The position numbers were made by a program, and so were the translations under genes. Of a stretch of 39,674 nt of DNA, positions 1 to 7,705 are shown one piece after another. The stretch's first letter is position 1; each line of letters opens with the position of its first letter. Below the pieces are notes generated by a model, which was not told the origin of the DNA, did not search any database, and saw only the letters and a program-made list of their open reading frames with translations. The stretch is from contig NZ_LT706987.1 in assembly GCF_900155655.1 (NCBI RefSeq), positions 3,036,991 to 3,076,664 on the forward strand, in the 5' to 3' direction. The stretch comes from Prevotella ihumii (lineage in GTDB: Bacteria > Bacteroidota > Bacteroidia > Bacteroidales > Bacteroidaceae).

Positions 1-375
1 ATTCTTAAGTATTTGGAGACCTATATGTTGGATGTACACAAACAGTACACCCCAGGCGAAGCTATGGAGAAGGCACTGCGTTATGCCTTCGCCGTATGGA
101 TACGCATTGGCAGGTATGTGCAGGACGGACGCTTCAACATAGACAACAACCTTATGGAACAGGCCATCAGACCCATCACGCTTGGAAGAAAGAACTACCT
201 GTTCTGTGGTAACAATGAGGGAGCGGAGAACAACGCCATCTTCTATACCTTCATGGCGTGTTGCAGGGAAGCAGACATAGAGCCATACAAATGGATGAAG
301 GAAGTTCTTTCAAGGTCCCTGCTAGATATGACGGAGGAGGAACTCACGAAAATGCTACCTTCAAACTTCAAATAA
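1..375 (+). CDS. IS66 family transposase, C-terminal fragment (gene begins outside the window)
   Basis: The reading frame is open from the first base, so the first part of the gene lies to the left of the window. The visible 124 residues match the end of IS66-type DDE transposases: the segment RFNIDNNLMEQAIRPITLGRKN contains the conserved N-N-x-x-E-x-x-I-R-P motif with the catalytic Glu, followed by the typical YLFCGNNEGAENNA stretch and a C-terminal IS66 tail with a PSNF-type ending. It would cut and paste the IS66 element. It is followed by a strong hairpin and then by a sequence that looks like the end of the element. Identification as IS66 is firm; whether the full gene is intact cannot be seen. 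Confidence 0.93.
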   Translation: MLKYLETYMLDVHKQYTPGEAMEKALRYAFAVWIRIGRYVQDGRFNIDNNLMEQAIRPITLGRKNYLFCGNNEGAENNAIFYTFMACCREADIEPYKWMKEVLSRSLLDMTEEELTKMLPSNFK

Positions 376-376
376 C

Positions 377-416
377 AAATAACCCTTATATGCTGCCAGA
401 CATATAAGGGTTATTT
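377..416 (+). terminator. Perfect 16-bp hairpin after the IS66 transposase
   Basis: Positions 377-392 (AAATAACCCTTATATG) are exactly complementary to 401-416, with an 8-nt loop. The flanking A and T runs make it work in either direction, so it probably ends transposase transcription and may also stop the minus-strand RHS transcript. That it terminates is inferred from structure only. Confidence 0.7.
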
Positions 417-447
417 ATTGGTGTGAAAGGCGGCTAATATTGGATGC

Positions 448-2065
448 TTACCCATTTTCCCAAGTTGGACGAACAGCCTTATCAAAGCCTAATCCACATA
501 GAGTACCAAAATAGGGGATATAAGAAGGCGTTTTTAGAACTCCTTCTGTTAAATAATATGATTGATCTTGGATAGTATTAGAAGTGATACCCTTATAAAT
601 ACTCCCTCCAATATCTATTGTTGTAAGTACCGCTGCAGCCCGTCCAAAAATGTTAGAATACCTTGTAAACACAGGGAGCTTCTTACTTAAAGTTTGATTG
701 ACAAGCCGAGAAGTATTTGCGTTTCTCCATATTTTACCTGTCTGATCTATTTGAGTCAATCTTCCATTATATAAATATTGAGTAAACATGGAATTATACA
801 TTTTAGAAAGATCCTTTGTCCTTTTATATGCTGCAATATCGGCAAAACCTGCTATGGGGGTTGAAAAATCATTAACTATCATATTGTCAGCTATTGGTAA
901 CTTCTTAGGCCCAAAATCCCTTGTTAACGTTCCACCTGTTGTATATGCCTTTGTTCTTGTCTCGTCCATAGCGACAAACCATTCCCCACTTTCGCTATCT
1001 TTGTGGTATTGTGCACCCCTTTCTGAGGCTACTTTCTTAGCAGTATCTTCATCATATAATCCAGTAGGATCTATAAGCCTAATCGGATTATCATGGCAAT
1101 AGGTATAAGAACATATATTAGCATACTTCTCTGCCAACGGATCCACCCCATACCATAAACTTGTCATAGGATTCAAGTACCTTGCACCATAATAGTACAA
1201 GCCGGTTTCCTCATCAAACTGTTTGCCGTTGAACTTATAGGGTAGTTCTTCACTGCTACTGTGCTCGTCAGCTAATAGTTCGCCGTATGGCAAGTAAGCA
1301 TCATATTGCGTGATGTTAGCTTTATCATCTGTGATGTAAGACGTTGAGCCGAGGTGGTCACTGTGATAGAAGAAGGTTTCTTCACGTGTAGTATCATTTG
1401 GAATATAGCCATATCCAGCCTGCGGGTCATCAGGGTTGCTCGGGTCATTCCATGAGATTGAGGCACCGGGGTTGGTATTCGGTGTGGTGTTGGGGTGTGG
1501 AGTCTGAACCCAACCCTGTGGCACATCGTGGTTACCGAGTGTGTCAATGATAGAGTTATATCCTCGTTTTGTATTCTCCGGATCACCATACGCACCCTTC
1601 ATTGTAGGTACACCTGGGGCAATGCCCTGCTGTTTATAGTATGCCTCTTTCTGCTTCTGAATCTGATTCATACGCTCTGCATAGTCTTGCTGACCAGCGG
1701 TGACATAACTGCCGTTTCTTCCGTAAACGTTATTAAACAGACCCGTTCCTATCCTTGAAGCAACTCGTTTGTCACCAATAAAGTAATGCTTCGTAAAATG
1801 ATTCTTGTTAATACTGATTATCGAAGTAGGATAAAGCACCTCATGCAGCCGTTCGAAGTCGTAGGTGTAAGAGATGTAACCCTTGTCAGATATCGACCTC
1901 CTAAGTTTCGCCGTAAGCTTCGTCAGGAGGTTACCTGCCGCATCATAAGTGTTCCTACCTTCGTGGTCAGGCAGTTGACACTTGCCTCATCGAAGTTCGA
2001 TTGGAAGAAGGGGAAGGCTGAAAAGAGTACCTCGGTGTTATCAGTTCTGAATATAAATAGGTATT
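448..2065 (-). pseudogene. Decayed RHS-repeat toxin gene fragment with an unassigned C-terminal tip
   Basis: The main frame is open from 1986 down to 448. It carries an RHS core (FYHSDHLGSTSYITDD, then FNGKQFDEETGLYYYGARYLNP and WYGVDPLAEKY), the tip-boundary motif DPTG and about 200 residues of tip ending ENG. Upstream, RHS sequence continues in pieces. At 1829-1836 the text jumps from the segment reading FERLHEVLYP to the segment reading LYPTSIISINKN; in the intact neighbour these are 1044 bp apart, so an in-frame deletion occurred at a shared GGATAAAG. From about 1987 to 2065 a different frame resembles the neighbour's QSNFD region, showing a second deletion and a frameshift. There is no N-terminal signal or SpvB region. 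The tip is not recognised: it has a moderately hydrophobic end (AAAVLTTIDIGG). Its stop lies in the presumed IS66 end, so the tip is probably truncated, and no immunity gene remains beside it. Confidence 0.85.
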
Positions 2066-2081
2066 CTAGTTATATGATACA

Positions 2082-2666
2082 TCACATCTTTATTGTATAT
2101 ATGATATTATGATTTAGTTCATATTGGACAAGCCCCAATGACTTATTCCAAACAATAGACTTTACTTCAAGATGAGGCTGATCACCTAAATTATTATTCA
2201 TGTTGTTTGAATTAATCACAAGGCAACTATCTAATTTACATCCATGTATCTGATATTGAGAAAATTGGACATTTTCATATGAAGTGCTTTTTTCACCAAA
2301 TATTATGCTATAACGTAGAGGATCTGTATTTTTATTTCTTCGAATATAAAATCCTACGACAAATGATGTACCGGAATGTCTTAATTTCATCTCAACATAT
2401 GCATTCCCATGAAATTCATGGGAGCCATCATACCATCTAACACCTTCTGGGTCAAATACAAAGGTATTCCTTGGGTTTGAAACTCGCATTGAAATTAATG
2501 TTAACGTATCCACCCCCTTGTTTGATGTGAACACAAGTGTATCTGTATCATGGTAATGGTCAATCCATGATAAGTCATCTTTAGTTAGTTGAACCTTGTG
2601 TACATAAGGTAAACCACACGATGTTAACAGAACAAGAAAAGAAAATACAAATAGTTTATTCGTCAC
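2082..2666 (-). CDS. Small lipoprotein, probable immunity protein for the lipase-tipped RHS toxin
   Basis: I start it at the GTG at 2666, giving 194 residues beginning VTNKLFVFSFLVLLTSC. This is a lipoprotein signal with lipobox LTSC, so the mature protein should be membrane-anchored on the periplasmic side or at the outer membrane. The start overlaps the last 11 bases of the RHS gene upstream, which suggests translational coupling. The rest appears as beta-rich soluble sequence with no family I recognise. A longer in-frame start at 2723 would put extra hydrophobic residues before the signal and is less likely. Immunity function is inferred from its position directly behind a toxin tip and from its envelope location, which suits neutralising a lipase. 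It could instead be an unrelated lipoprotein. Confidence 0.75.
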   Translation of the reverse strand: MTNKLFVFSFLVLLTSCGLPYVHKVQLTKDDLSWIDHYHDTDTLVFTSNKGVDTLTLISMRVSNPRNTFVFDPEGVRWYDGSHEFHGNAYVEMKLRHSGTSFVVGFYIRRNKNTDPLRYSIIFGEKSTSYENVQFSQYQIHGCKLDSCLVINSNNMNNNLGDQPHLEVKSIVWNKSLGLVQYELNHNIIYTIKM

Positions 2667-5600
2667 GATCCTTATAAAAATAGTTGTAGAAATCATCAAT
2701 CGTATGAGTTGCACCAGTCCCAAGTTGAATGTAATTTATAGCACCTGGTATATCTACATTAGTATTTGACTGGAAATTATGTAACATATCCCCACCATAA
2801 TAAACGTCTTTTCCAAAAATAGTAAATAATTTCGTTCCTAATGCGATATTATTGGTAATATGACTAGGATTCCCTAATAAATCATCACTTGTTACAGCTG
2901 CTGGATTGAATGTAATTGCATCAAAACCAGTTGCCATACTTGCTGCTGCCGCCTCTCCACCACCAAGAGAATGACCAACAAATGTAAAATCTACATTATT
3001 GCCATACTTTTCTTTCAATATACTTGATAATATCTCTGCGTTTGCAACTGCCATTTTGTACTGATTTGGGCTTCCTCCATAGTATTGGTCTATGTCGTCA
3101 ACAACATCACTCCAATCGTCTGTACCAGCAAAAGCATAAACAAATTCTACATGTCCATGATTCGTTCTTTTATATAATTGAGCTTTATAACCATTATCAG
3201 ATTCACTATTTAACAATACATCATTAATGTTTTTCGTAATTTTATCCACTCCCTTTACAATTTTCCACCCGGAAGCTCGTAGGTCTTTCCGAGTTGTAGT
3301 AGCATCATCGCCCCCATAAACATGTTTGGATATAAGAGCAGCTTCAGCAGTTGATGGACGTTTGCCTCTCTGATCTATTAATCTTATGGGATTATCCAAC
3401 GTATAGACATATCCTCCCGTCGTTGCATATTTCTCAGCTAACGGATCTACCCCATACCAAATACTCGACATAGGGTTCATATACCTTGCACCATAATAGT
3501 ACAAGCCTGTTTCCTCATCAAACTGCTTACCATTGAACTTATACGGTAAGTCTTCACTCGATGAGTGCTCGTCTACAAGGAGTTCACCGTATGGTAGGTA
3601 AGCATCATACTGGGTGATGTTGGCCTTATCATCTGTGATGTAAGATGTTGAGCCGAGGTGGTCACTGTGATAGAAGAAGGTTTCCTCTTTCGTAGTGTCG
3701 TTTGGAATATAGCCATATCCAGCCTGCGGGTCATCAGGGTTGCTCGGGTCGTTCCAGCTTACAGGTGGACCGGGGTTGGTATTCGGTGTGGTGTTGGGGC
3801 GTGGAGTCTGAATCCAACCCTGTGGCACATCATGGTTGCCGAGTTCTGTGAGGACGGCATTATAACCAACACCCGTGTTCTCCGGGTCACCATACGCACC
3901 CTTCTCTGTAGGTACACCAGGGGCAATGCCCTGCTGCTTATAGTACGCCTCTTTCTGTGTCTGTATCTGATTCATACGTTCAGCATAGTCCTGCTGACCA
4001 GCGGTTACATATGAGCCGTTGCGTCCATAGACGTTATTGAACAGACCTGTTCCTATCCTTGAAGCAACTCGTTTGTCGCCAATAAAGTAATGCTTCGTAA
4101 AGCGGTTCTTGTTGATGCTGATTATCGAAGCAGGATAGAGCGTGAAGTTATCCGTCTCATGGAAGGTGATGCCTTGCGGAGCACCGTTGATATACACACC
4201 TTCCATCGTACCATAACTCTTCATAATGCGTTCGCCGGCAGCGTTATACGTATAGCGTGAGGTTTTGCCATTATCAGAGAGTACCATCAGGCGGTTGTCC
4301 TCGTCCCAGTACATTTCACGGGTAGCGTTGGTCGAATCGTTCGTTACCAGCGTTGGATTACCGTTGGCATCATAGGTGTAATGGTCGTGACCAATCTGCG
4401 TTGGAGCCGTCGGGTGGTTACTGTCCTCATACTTATAAGCGAAGTTATAAGACTTAGCAGTTGTCGTTGAGTCCACCTTCTGCACCTTCGTCAGCGGCTC
4501 GCTCATCCGTCCGAACGACATCACCATATCATACGATGCACGCTTAGCCTTACCGCTGGCATGAACAAGACGGTTCAACTCATCATACTCATACGTATGC
4601 GAACTCCTTCCTCCTAACTTCGCCTCGTTGAGTTTCGTCAGCGACGTTGGGTTGGCAGCATTCGTAATACCAAGGATATTATCCACAGCATCATAGCGAT
4701 ACTTGTTCTCCATCACAGTCTGACCGTCCGCTGTAAGGTTCATCACCTGCAGACGCTCACGCTGCTTGTCGTAGGTATAGGTAGTCTCCATACCATTACC
4801 AAGCTTCGTATAGACCGTATGACCCTCCTTATCGTAACCTATCCTATCAACAATAACGCTCTGACGTCCCTGTTTATTGCTCGTCATACGCTCAACCTGT
4901 CCAGCAGCATTGTAGTGATAAGTCACCACTTCACCGTCAGGATAAGTCATCGTCTGCACACGGTTCCAACTATCATACGTAGCACCATAGACATAAGTCC
5001 TGATATCTGCCACGCTCGCCATGACTGTACGGATAGTCTTCGTCACCTCACCCTGTCCGCCATAGTAATAGGCTTCACCGCCACTCGCATCCTCTACGAG
5101 GGCAAGACGACCGGCACGGTTATACTTATCGCCAGCCTTACCATAGGTATAAGTAACACGGTTGAAGAGATTTTCTGGATAAAGTACCTCATGGAGTCGC
5201 TCGAAGTCGTAGGTGTAAGAGATGTAACCCTTGTCAGATATCGACTTTCTAAGCTCTGCCGTGAGCTTCGTCAGGAGGTTGCCTGCCGCATCATAGGTCA
5301 TATCCGTCTCACCAGCATCAGGATGATTCACCATCAGTTTCCGACCAAGCAAGTCGTATGCATACTTCGTCTCCCTACCGTTAGGATGCTGAACCGTCAG
5401 CACCTGTCCGACAGGGTCATAGTTGTACTTCACCGTGATATCCTCACCACGAGCATGCTGCACTGTCTCACGGTTGCGTCCCTTGGCATCGGTATAGCTC
5501 TCCGCATGTCGTCCCAGTGCATCCGTGACTGTTGTCTGGAGCATCGGCTCACCGTCATGACTGCCGATAGAGTAAGCCGTACGTGTCACACTGCCGTCAG

Positions 5601-7197
5601 CAAGCGTCACACTCGTGGTACGGTCGTGTGTATCATACTCCGTCTTTGCCTGCAAATCACCTGTAGCATGATTGTAAGTGGCGATGTTACCATGACTCTC
5701 CGTCATTGGGTAATAAGCCGCAACATTACGTCCGAAGGCATCGATGACAGCCCTTCCACTGACGATAGAGACTTTCTGATTGCTGCCACCAGACCACACC
5801 ACACCCGTCTGTTTCGTCTGGACGGCACGCATCAGCGAGTCGGCAAAGGTATAGGTATCTATGTTGCCTTCCTTAGAATAATGGATGGTATGTGCCTTGC
5901 GTTCTGCGGGGAAGTATTCAAAGCGGATAGTAAACGGCTGACCGCTCTCTATCTCATACGGAGCACGGACAGTCTGCTGTCTGCCCAGTGCATCGTAGGT
6001 GTATTCCATCTTCTGCCCGTTAAGGTCGGTCGTTACAGATGGAGCATTCCAAAGACCATCATAAGCCGTACTGGAGCTATAGCCGTATGCATCCTTGACA
6101 TTTGTCACAAGACTATGATAGCGGTCGTCATACGTATAAGCATAGAACATACGCTGATGATTATAGTTCTCAGGCTTCGTCATGCGTGTGATGTTACCAT
6201 AGCCATCGTAAGTCATGTTATAGACAGAAGGCTTGTCACCGTTATGAAGCATGATCTCCGTTATCTCACCGTTGCCATCCACCTTCGTTGAGCGTTCACG
6301 GTAAGTCTTACCGCCACTGCTGACAGTGATATGGCTCGGAACACTGACAATATACTTGTCGGCTATCTCATGATAGTTGATGTTTGCCTCTAAACTATAA
6401 TCAGTTGTTGTCTCCTTATATCCCTGTAGGTTACCATAGTCATCGTAAATATTATTGACCGCAACCGCCAGACTGTCCCCACTATTTACATCAAAGTTAC
6501 TCTGAACAAGCGTCTTTAGAGCAGGGAAGACAACAGCATCTGTCGTATTATTACCAACGGCGAGTGTCTTCAGGTCGTAGTCATAGACAGCACCCTGCAG
6601 TTTCTTTCCCTCAGCGGTATAGAGATATTCACTCGTAACAAGTCCATGAGTATAGTAATCCCTGTTCTTGCCATAGGTCTGTACGGAGTAACGATAAAGT
6701 CTATCACCATTCTCCGTGTCTATCTGATTGGTACGTACCTGCTTGAAACCATAGAAGTCACGCTCACGGCGGTCACGATAGCCACCGCTATATTCAAAGG
6801 TGTTCCTGCTTCGTATTGCTCCGTTCTCCTTGTATCCACCTGTCGTCTCAACCGATGACATCACCCAGCGACGTCCCGGCAAGTCGTAACTTGGAGTTGT
6901 CTGCTCATAGTTGATATTGATATGTCCACCGAAAGGAAGCGTCACAGAGCGCAGAATGTTCGTTCTGCCCGTAAGGTTGCGGTAGACAATAAGCTGCTTT
7001 CCTCCGTCAGCGACGACGATATCGGGATGTCCGTTACTGTCGATGTCCCTCATTGCGGCCTCGGTACAGCTGATGCCGTCGGACAAAGAGCCTACTCCCT
7101 TGAACGTAAGCCTGAATTTCAGTATGCCATCCAAGGGCATCGCATAAAGCATCGGCTGTAGTAGAGATATTGGCAATATTGTATCTAAAGTTTTCAT
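2656..7197 (-). CDS. N-terminally truncated RHS-repeat protein with a class 3-like lipase tip
   Basis: The 1513-residue product starts within what is, in the neighbouring full gene, the last FG-GAP/VCBS repeat (here AMRDIDSNGHPDIVVADG at about residue 50). It then runs through the Tc-type middle region, many YD-type RHS repeats and the RHS core. It has no signal peptide and no SpvB half. The tip after LIDQRG is different from the neighbour: it contains the nucleophile elbow GHSLGGG with Ser about residue 1410, an upstream VYAFAGTDDWSD segment typical of class 3 lipase or DUF2974-type hydrolases, and a late GATHTIDDF with His about 1498 as possible catalytic base. The usual DPxG motif is DQRG here. 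It is probably an orphan cassette: either a silent donor of a lipase tip or a protein that stays inside the cell. The following lipoprotein gene overlaps its end. Confidence 0.85.
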   Translation of the reverse strand: MKTLDTILPISLLQPMLYAMPLDGILKFRLTFKGVGSLSDGISCTEAAMRDIDSNGHPDIVVADGGKQLIVYRNLTGRTNILRSVTLPFGGHININYEQTTPSYDLPGRRWVMSSVETTGGYKENGAIRSRNTFEYSGGYRDRRERDFYGFKQVRTNQIDTENGDRLYRYSVQTYGKNRDYYTHGLVTSEYLYTAEGKKLQGAVYDYDLKTLAVGNNTTDAVVFPALKTLVQSNFDVNSGDSLAVAVNNIYDDYGNLQGYKETTTDYSLEANINYHEIADKYIVSVPSHITVSSGGKTYRERSTKVDGNGEITEIMLHNGDKPSVYNMTYDGYGNITRMTKPENYNHQRMFYAYTYDDRYHSLVTNVKDAYGYSSSTAYDGLWNAPSVTTDLNGQKMEYTYDALGRQQTVRAPYEIESGQPFTIRFEYFPAERKAHTIHYSKEGNIDTYTFADSLMRAVQTKQTGVVWSGGSNQKVSIVSGRAVIDAFGRNVAAYYPMTESHGNIATYNHATGDLQAKTEYDTHDRTTSVTLADGSVTRTAYSIGSHDGEPMLQTTVTDALGRHAESYTDAKGRNRETVQHARGEDITVKYNYDPVGQVLTVQHPNGRETKYAYDLLGRKLMVNHPDAGETDMTYDAAGNLLTKLTAELRKSISDKGYISYTYDFERLHEVLYPENLFNRVTYTYGKAGDKYNRAGRLALVEDASGGEAYYYGGQGEVTKTIRTVMASVADIRTYVYGATYDSWNRVQTMTYPDGEVVTYHYNAAGQVERMTSNKQGRQSVIVDRIGYDKEGHTVYTKLGNGMETTYTYDKQRERLQVMNLTADGQTVMENKYRYDAVDNILGITNAANPTSLTKLNEAKLGGRSSHTYEYDELNRLVHASGKAKRASYDMVMSFGRMSEPLTKVQKVDSTTTAKSYNFAYKYEDSNHPTAPTQIGHDHYTYDANGNPTLVTNDSTNATREMYWDEDNRLMVLSDNGKTSRYTYNAAGERIMKSYGTMEGVYINGAPQGITFHETDNFTLYPASIISINKNRFTKHYFIGDKRVASRIGTGLFNNVYGRNGSYVTAGQQDYAERMNQIQTQKEAYYKQQGIAPGVPTEKGAYGDPENTGVGYNAVLTELGNHDVPQGWIQTPRPNTTPNTNPGPPVSWNDPSNPDDPQAGYGYIPNDTTKEETFFYHSDHLGSTSYITDDKANITQYDAYLPYGELLVDEHSSSEDLPYKFNGKQFDEETGLYYYGARYMNPMSSIWYGVDPLAEKYATTGGYVYTLDNPIRLIDQRGKRPSTAEAALISKHVYGGDDATTTRKDLRASGWKIVKGVDKITKNINDVLLNSESDNGYKAQLYKRTNHGHVEFVYAFAGTDDWSDVVDDIDQYYGGSPNQYKMAVANAEILSSILKEKYGNNVDFTFVGHSLGGGEAAAASMATGFDAITFNPAAVTSDDLLGNPSHITNNIALGTKLFTIFGKDVYYGGDMLHNFQSNTNVDIPGAINYIQLGTGATHTIDDFYNYFYKDRDE
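3752..6609 (-). repeat. 2.86-kb direct repeat, copy 1 (within the lipase-tipped RHS gene)
   Basis: This stretch is nearly identical to 8689-11546 at a constant offset of 4937 bp, with no length differences. By eye I found one substitution (A at 4792, G at 9729). Similarity continues outside these limits but with many more substitutions, so the limits mark a block recently made uniform by recombination or gene conversion. Confidence 0.85.
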
Positions 7198-7231
7198 TAG
7201 AACATTGTAGAGTTCTCTGTTTCAGGGGGTA

Positions 7232-7705
7232 TTATGGCTTATAGGTCGTGTAAACCAACCAATTCCGAATAGCTTTGACATTATAAGCTTTATCATAGAA
7301 AATCGTTATTACGGGAACCTGCTTTATATCTATGTTGAATATTGAAGTTGAATACAAGTTTAAACTTTCTTTTTGTATCAGAATCCTATGCCGTCTAAAT
7401 CTCCCTCCTGTATATATTGAATCAGATAACTGAGTTACTGACATGAGCAGTTCTTTATCTCCGCCGTAATCAGATGTGAAAACATTGTCGTGATCGCGAT
7501 AATACTTTAAGACTTCTCTATAGTATAGTCCTTTTTTTTCGATAATTGTTGTTGTGTCATTATTAACATCAAGCATAAAATATATAACATTGTCTATCGG
7601 CAACAAAATATGCTGACTTTTCGATTTACAACAACCCAATATGCTGATACTTGTAAGTATCATACCGATTTTAATAATGTTTTTTGTAATATTTAGAAGC
7701 ATCAT
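7232..7705 (-). CDS. Small lipoprotein, probable immunity protein for the full-length RHS toxin
   Basis: The 157-residue product begins MMLLNITKNIIKIGMILTSI and continues SILGCCKSK, a lipoprotein signal with lipobox ILGC (Cys about 25-26). Its start lies 35 bases inside the end of the full-length RHS gene, and the truncated RHS gene starts 34 bases after its stop, so it is in the same transcript. The mature part is charged and shows no family I recognise; the C-terminal part (VITIFYDKAYNVKAIRNWLV) looks like a beta-alpha end. Its role as immunity protein is inferred from position, as is usual for genes directly behind polymorphic toxin tips. An alternative start is the third Met at about codon 15, but that would shorten the signal. 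Confidence 0.75.
   Translation of the reverse strand: MMLLNITKNIIKIGMILTSISILGCCKSKSQHILLPIDNVIYFMLDVNNDTTTIIEKKGLYYREVLKYYRDHDNVFTSDYGGDKELLMSVTQLSDSIYTGGRFRRHRILIQKESLNLYSTSIFNIDIKQVPVITIFYDKAYNVKAIRNWLVYTTYKP

Larger units (their letters stand above)
1..451 (+). mobile_element. Right part of an IS66 family insertion sequence, ending near 451
   Basis: The minus strand reading leftwards from 451 begins GTAAGCATCCAATATTAG. IS66 family elements typically start with GTAAGC-like inverted repeats, and the distance of 76 bp from the transposase stop fits. The left end is outside the window, so the repeat pair cannot be compared. The proposed end overlaps the stop codon of the neighbouring RHS remnant, which suggests the element inserted into that gene. 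Confidence 0.65.

Noticed and set aside
4819..6291. Long plus-strand open frame of 490 codons, with an identical twin at 9756-11228
   Set aside because: It lies opposite the RHS repeat coding sequence, has no domain logic, and is a by-product of the codon pattern; the twin exists only because the DNA is duplicated.
2656..7197. Reading the second RHS gene as a complete independent toxin
   Set aside because: It lacks a signal and the SpvB half and begins in the middle of a repeat homologous to the full gene, so it is better seen as an orphan cassette.
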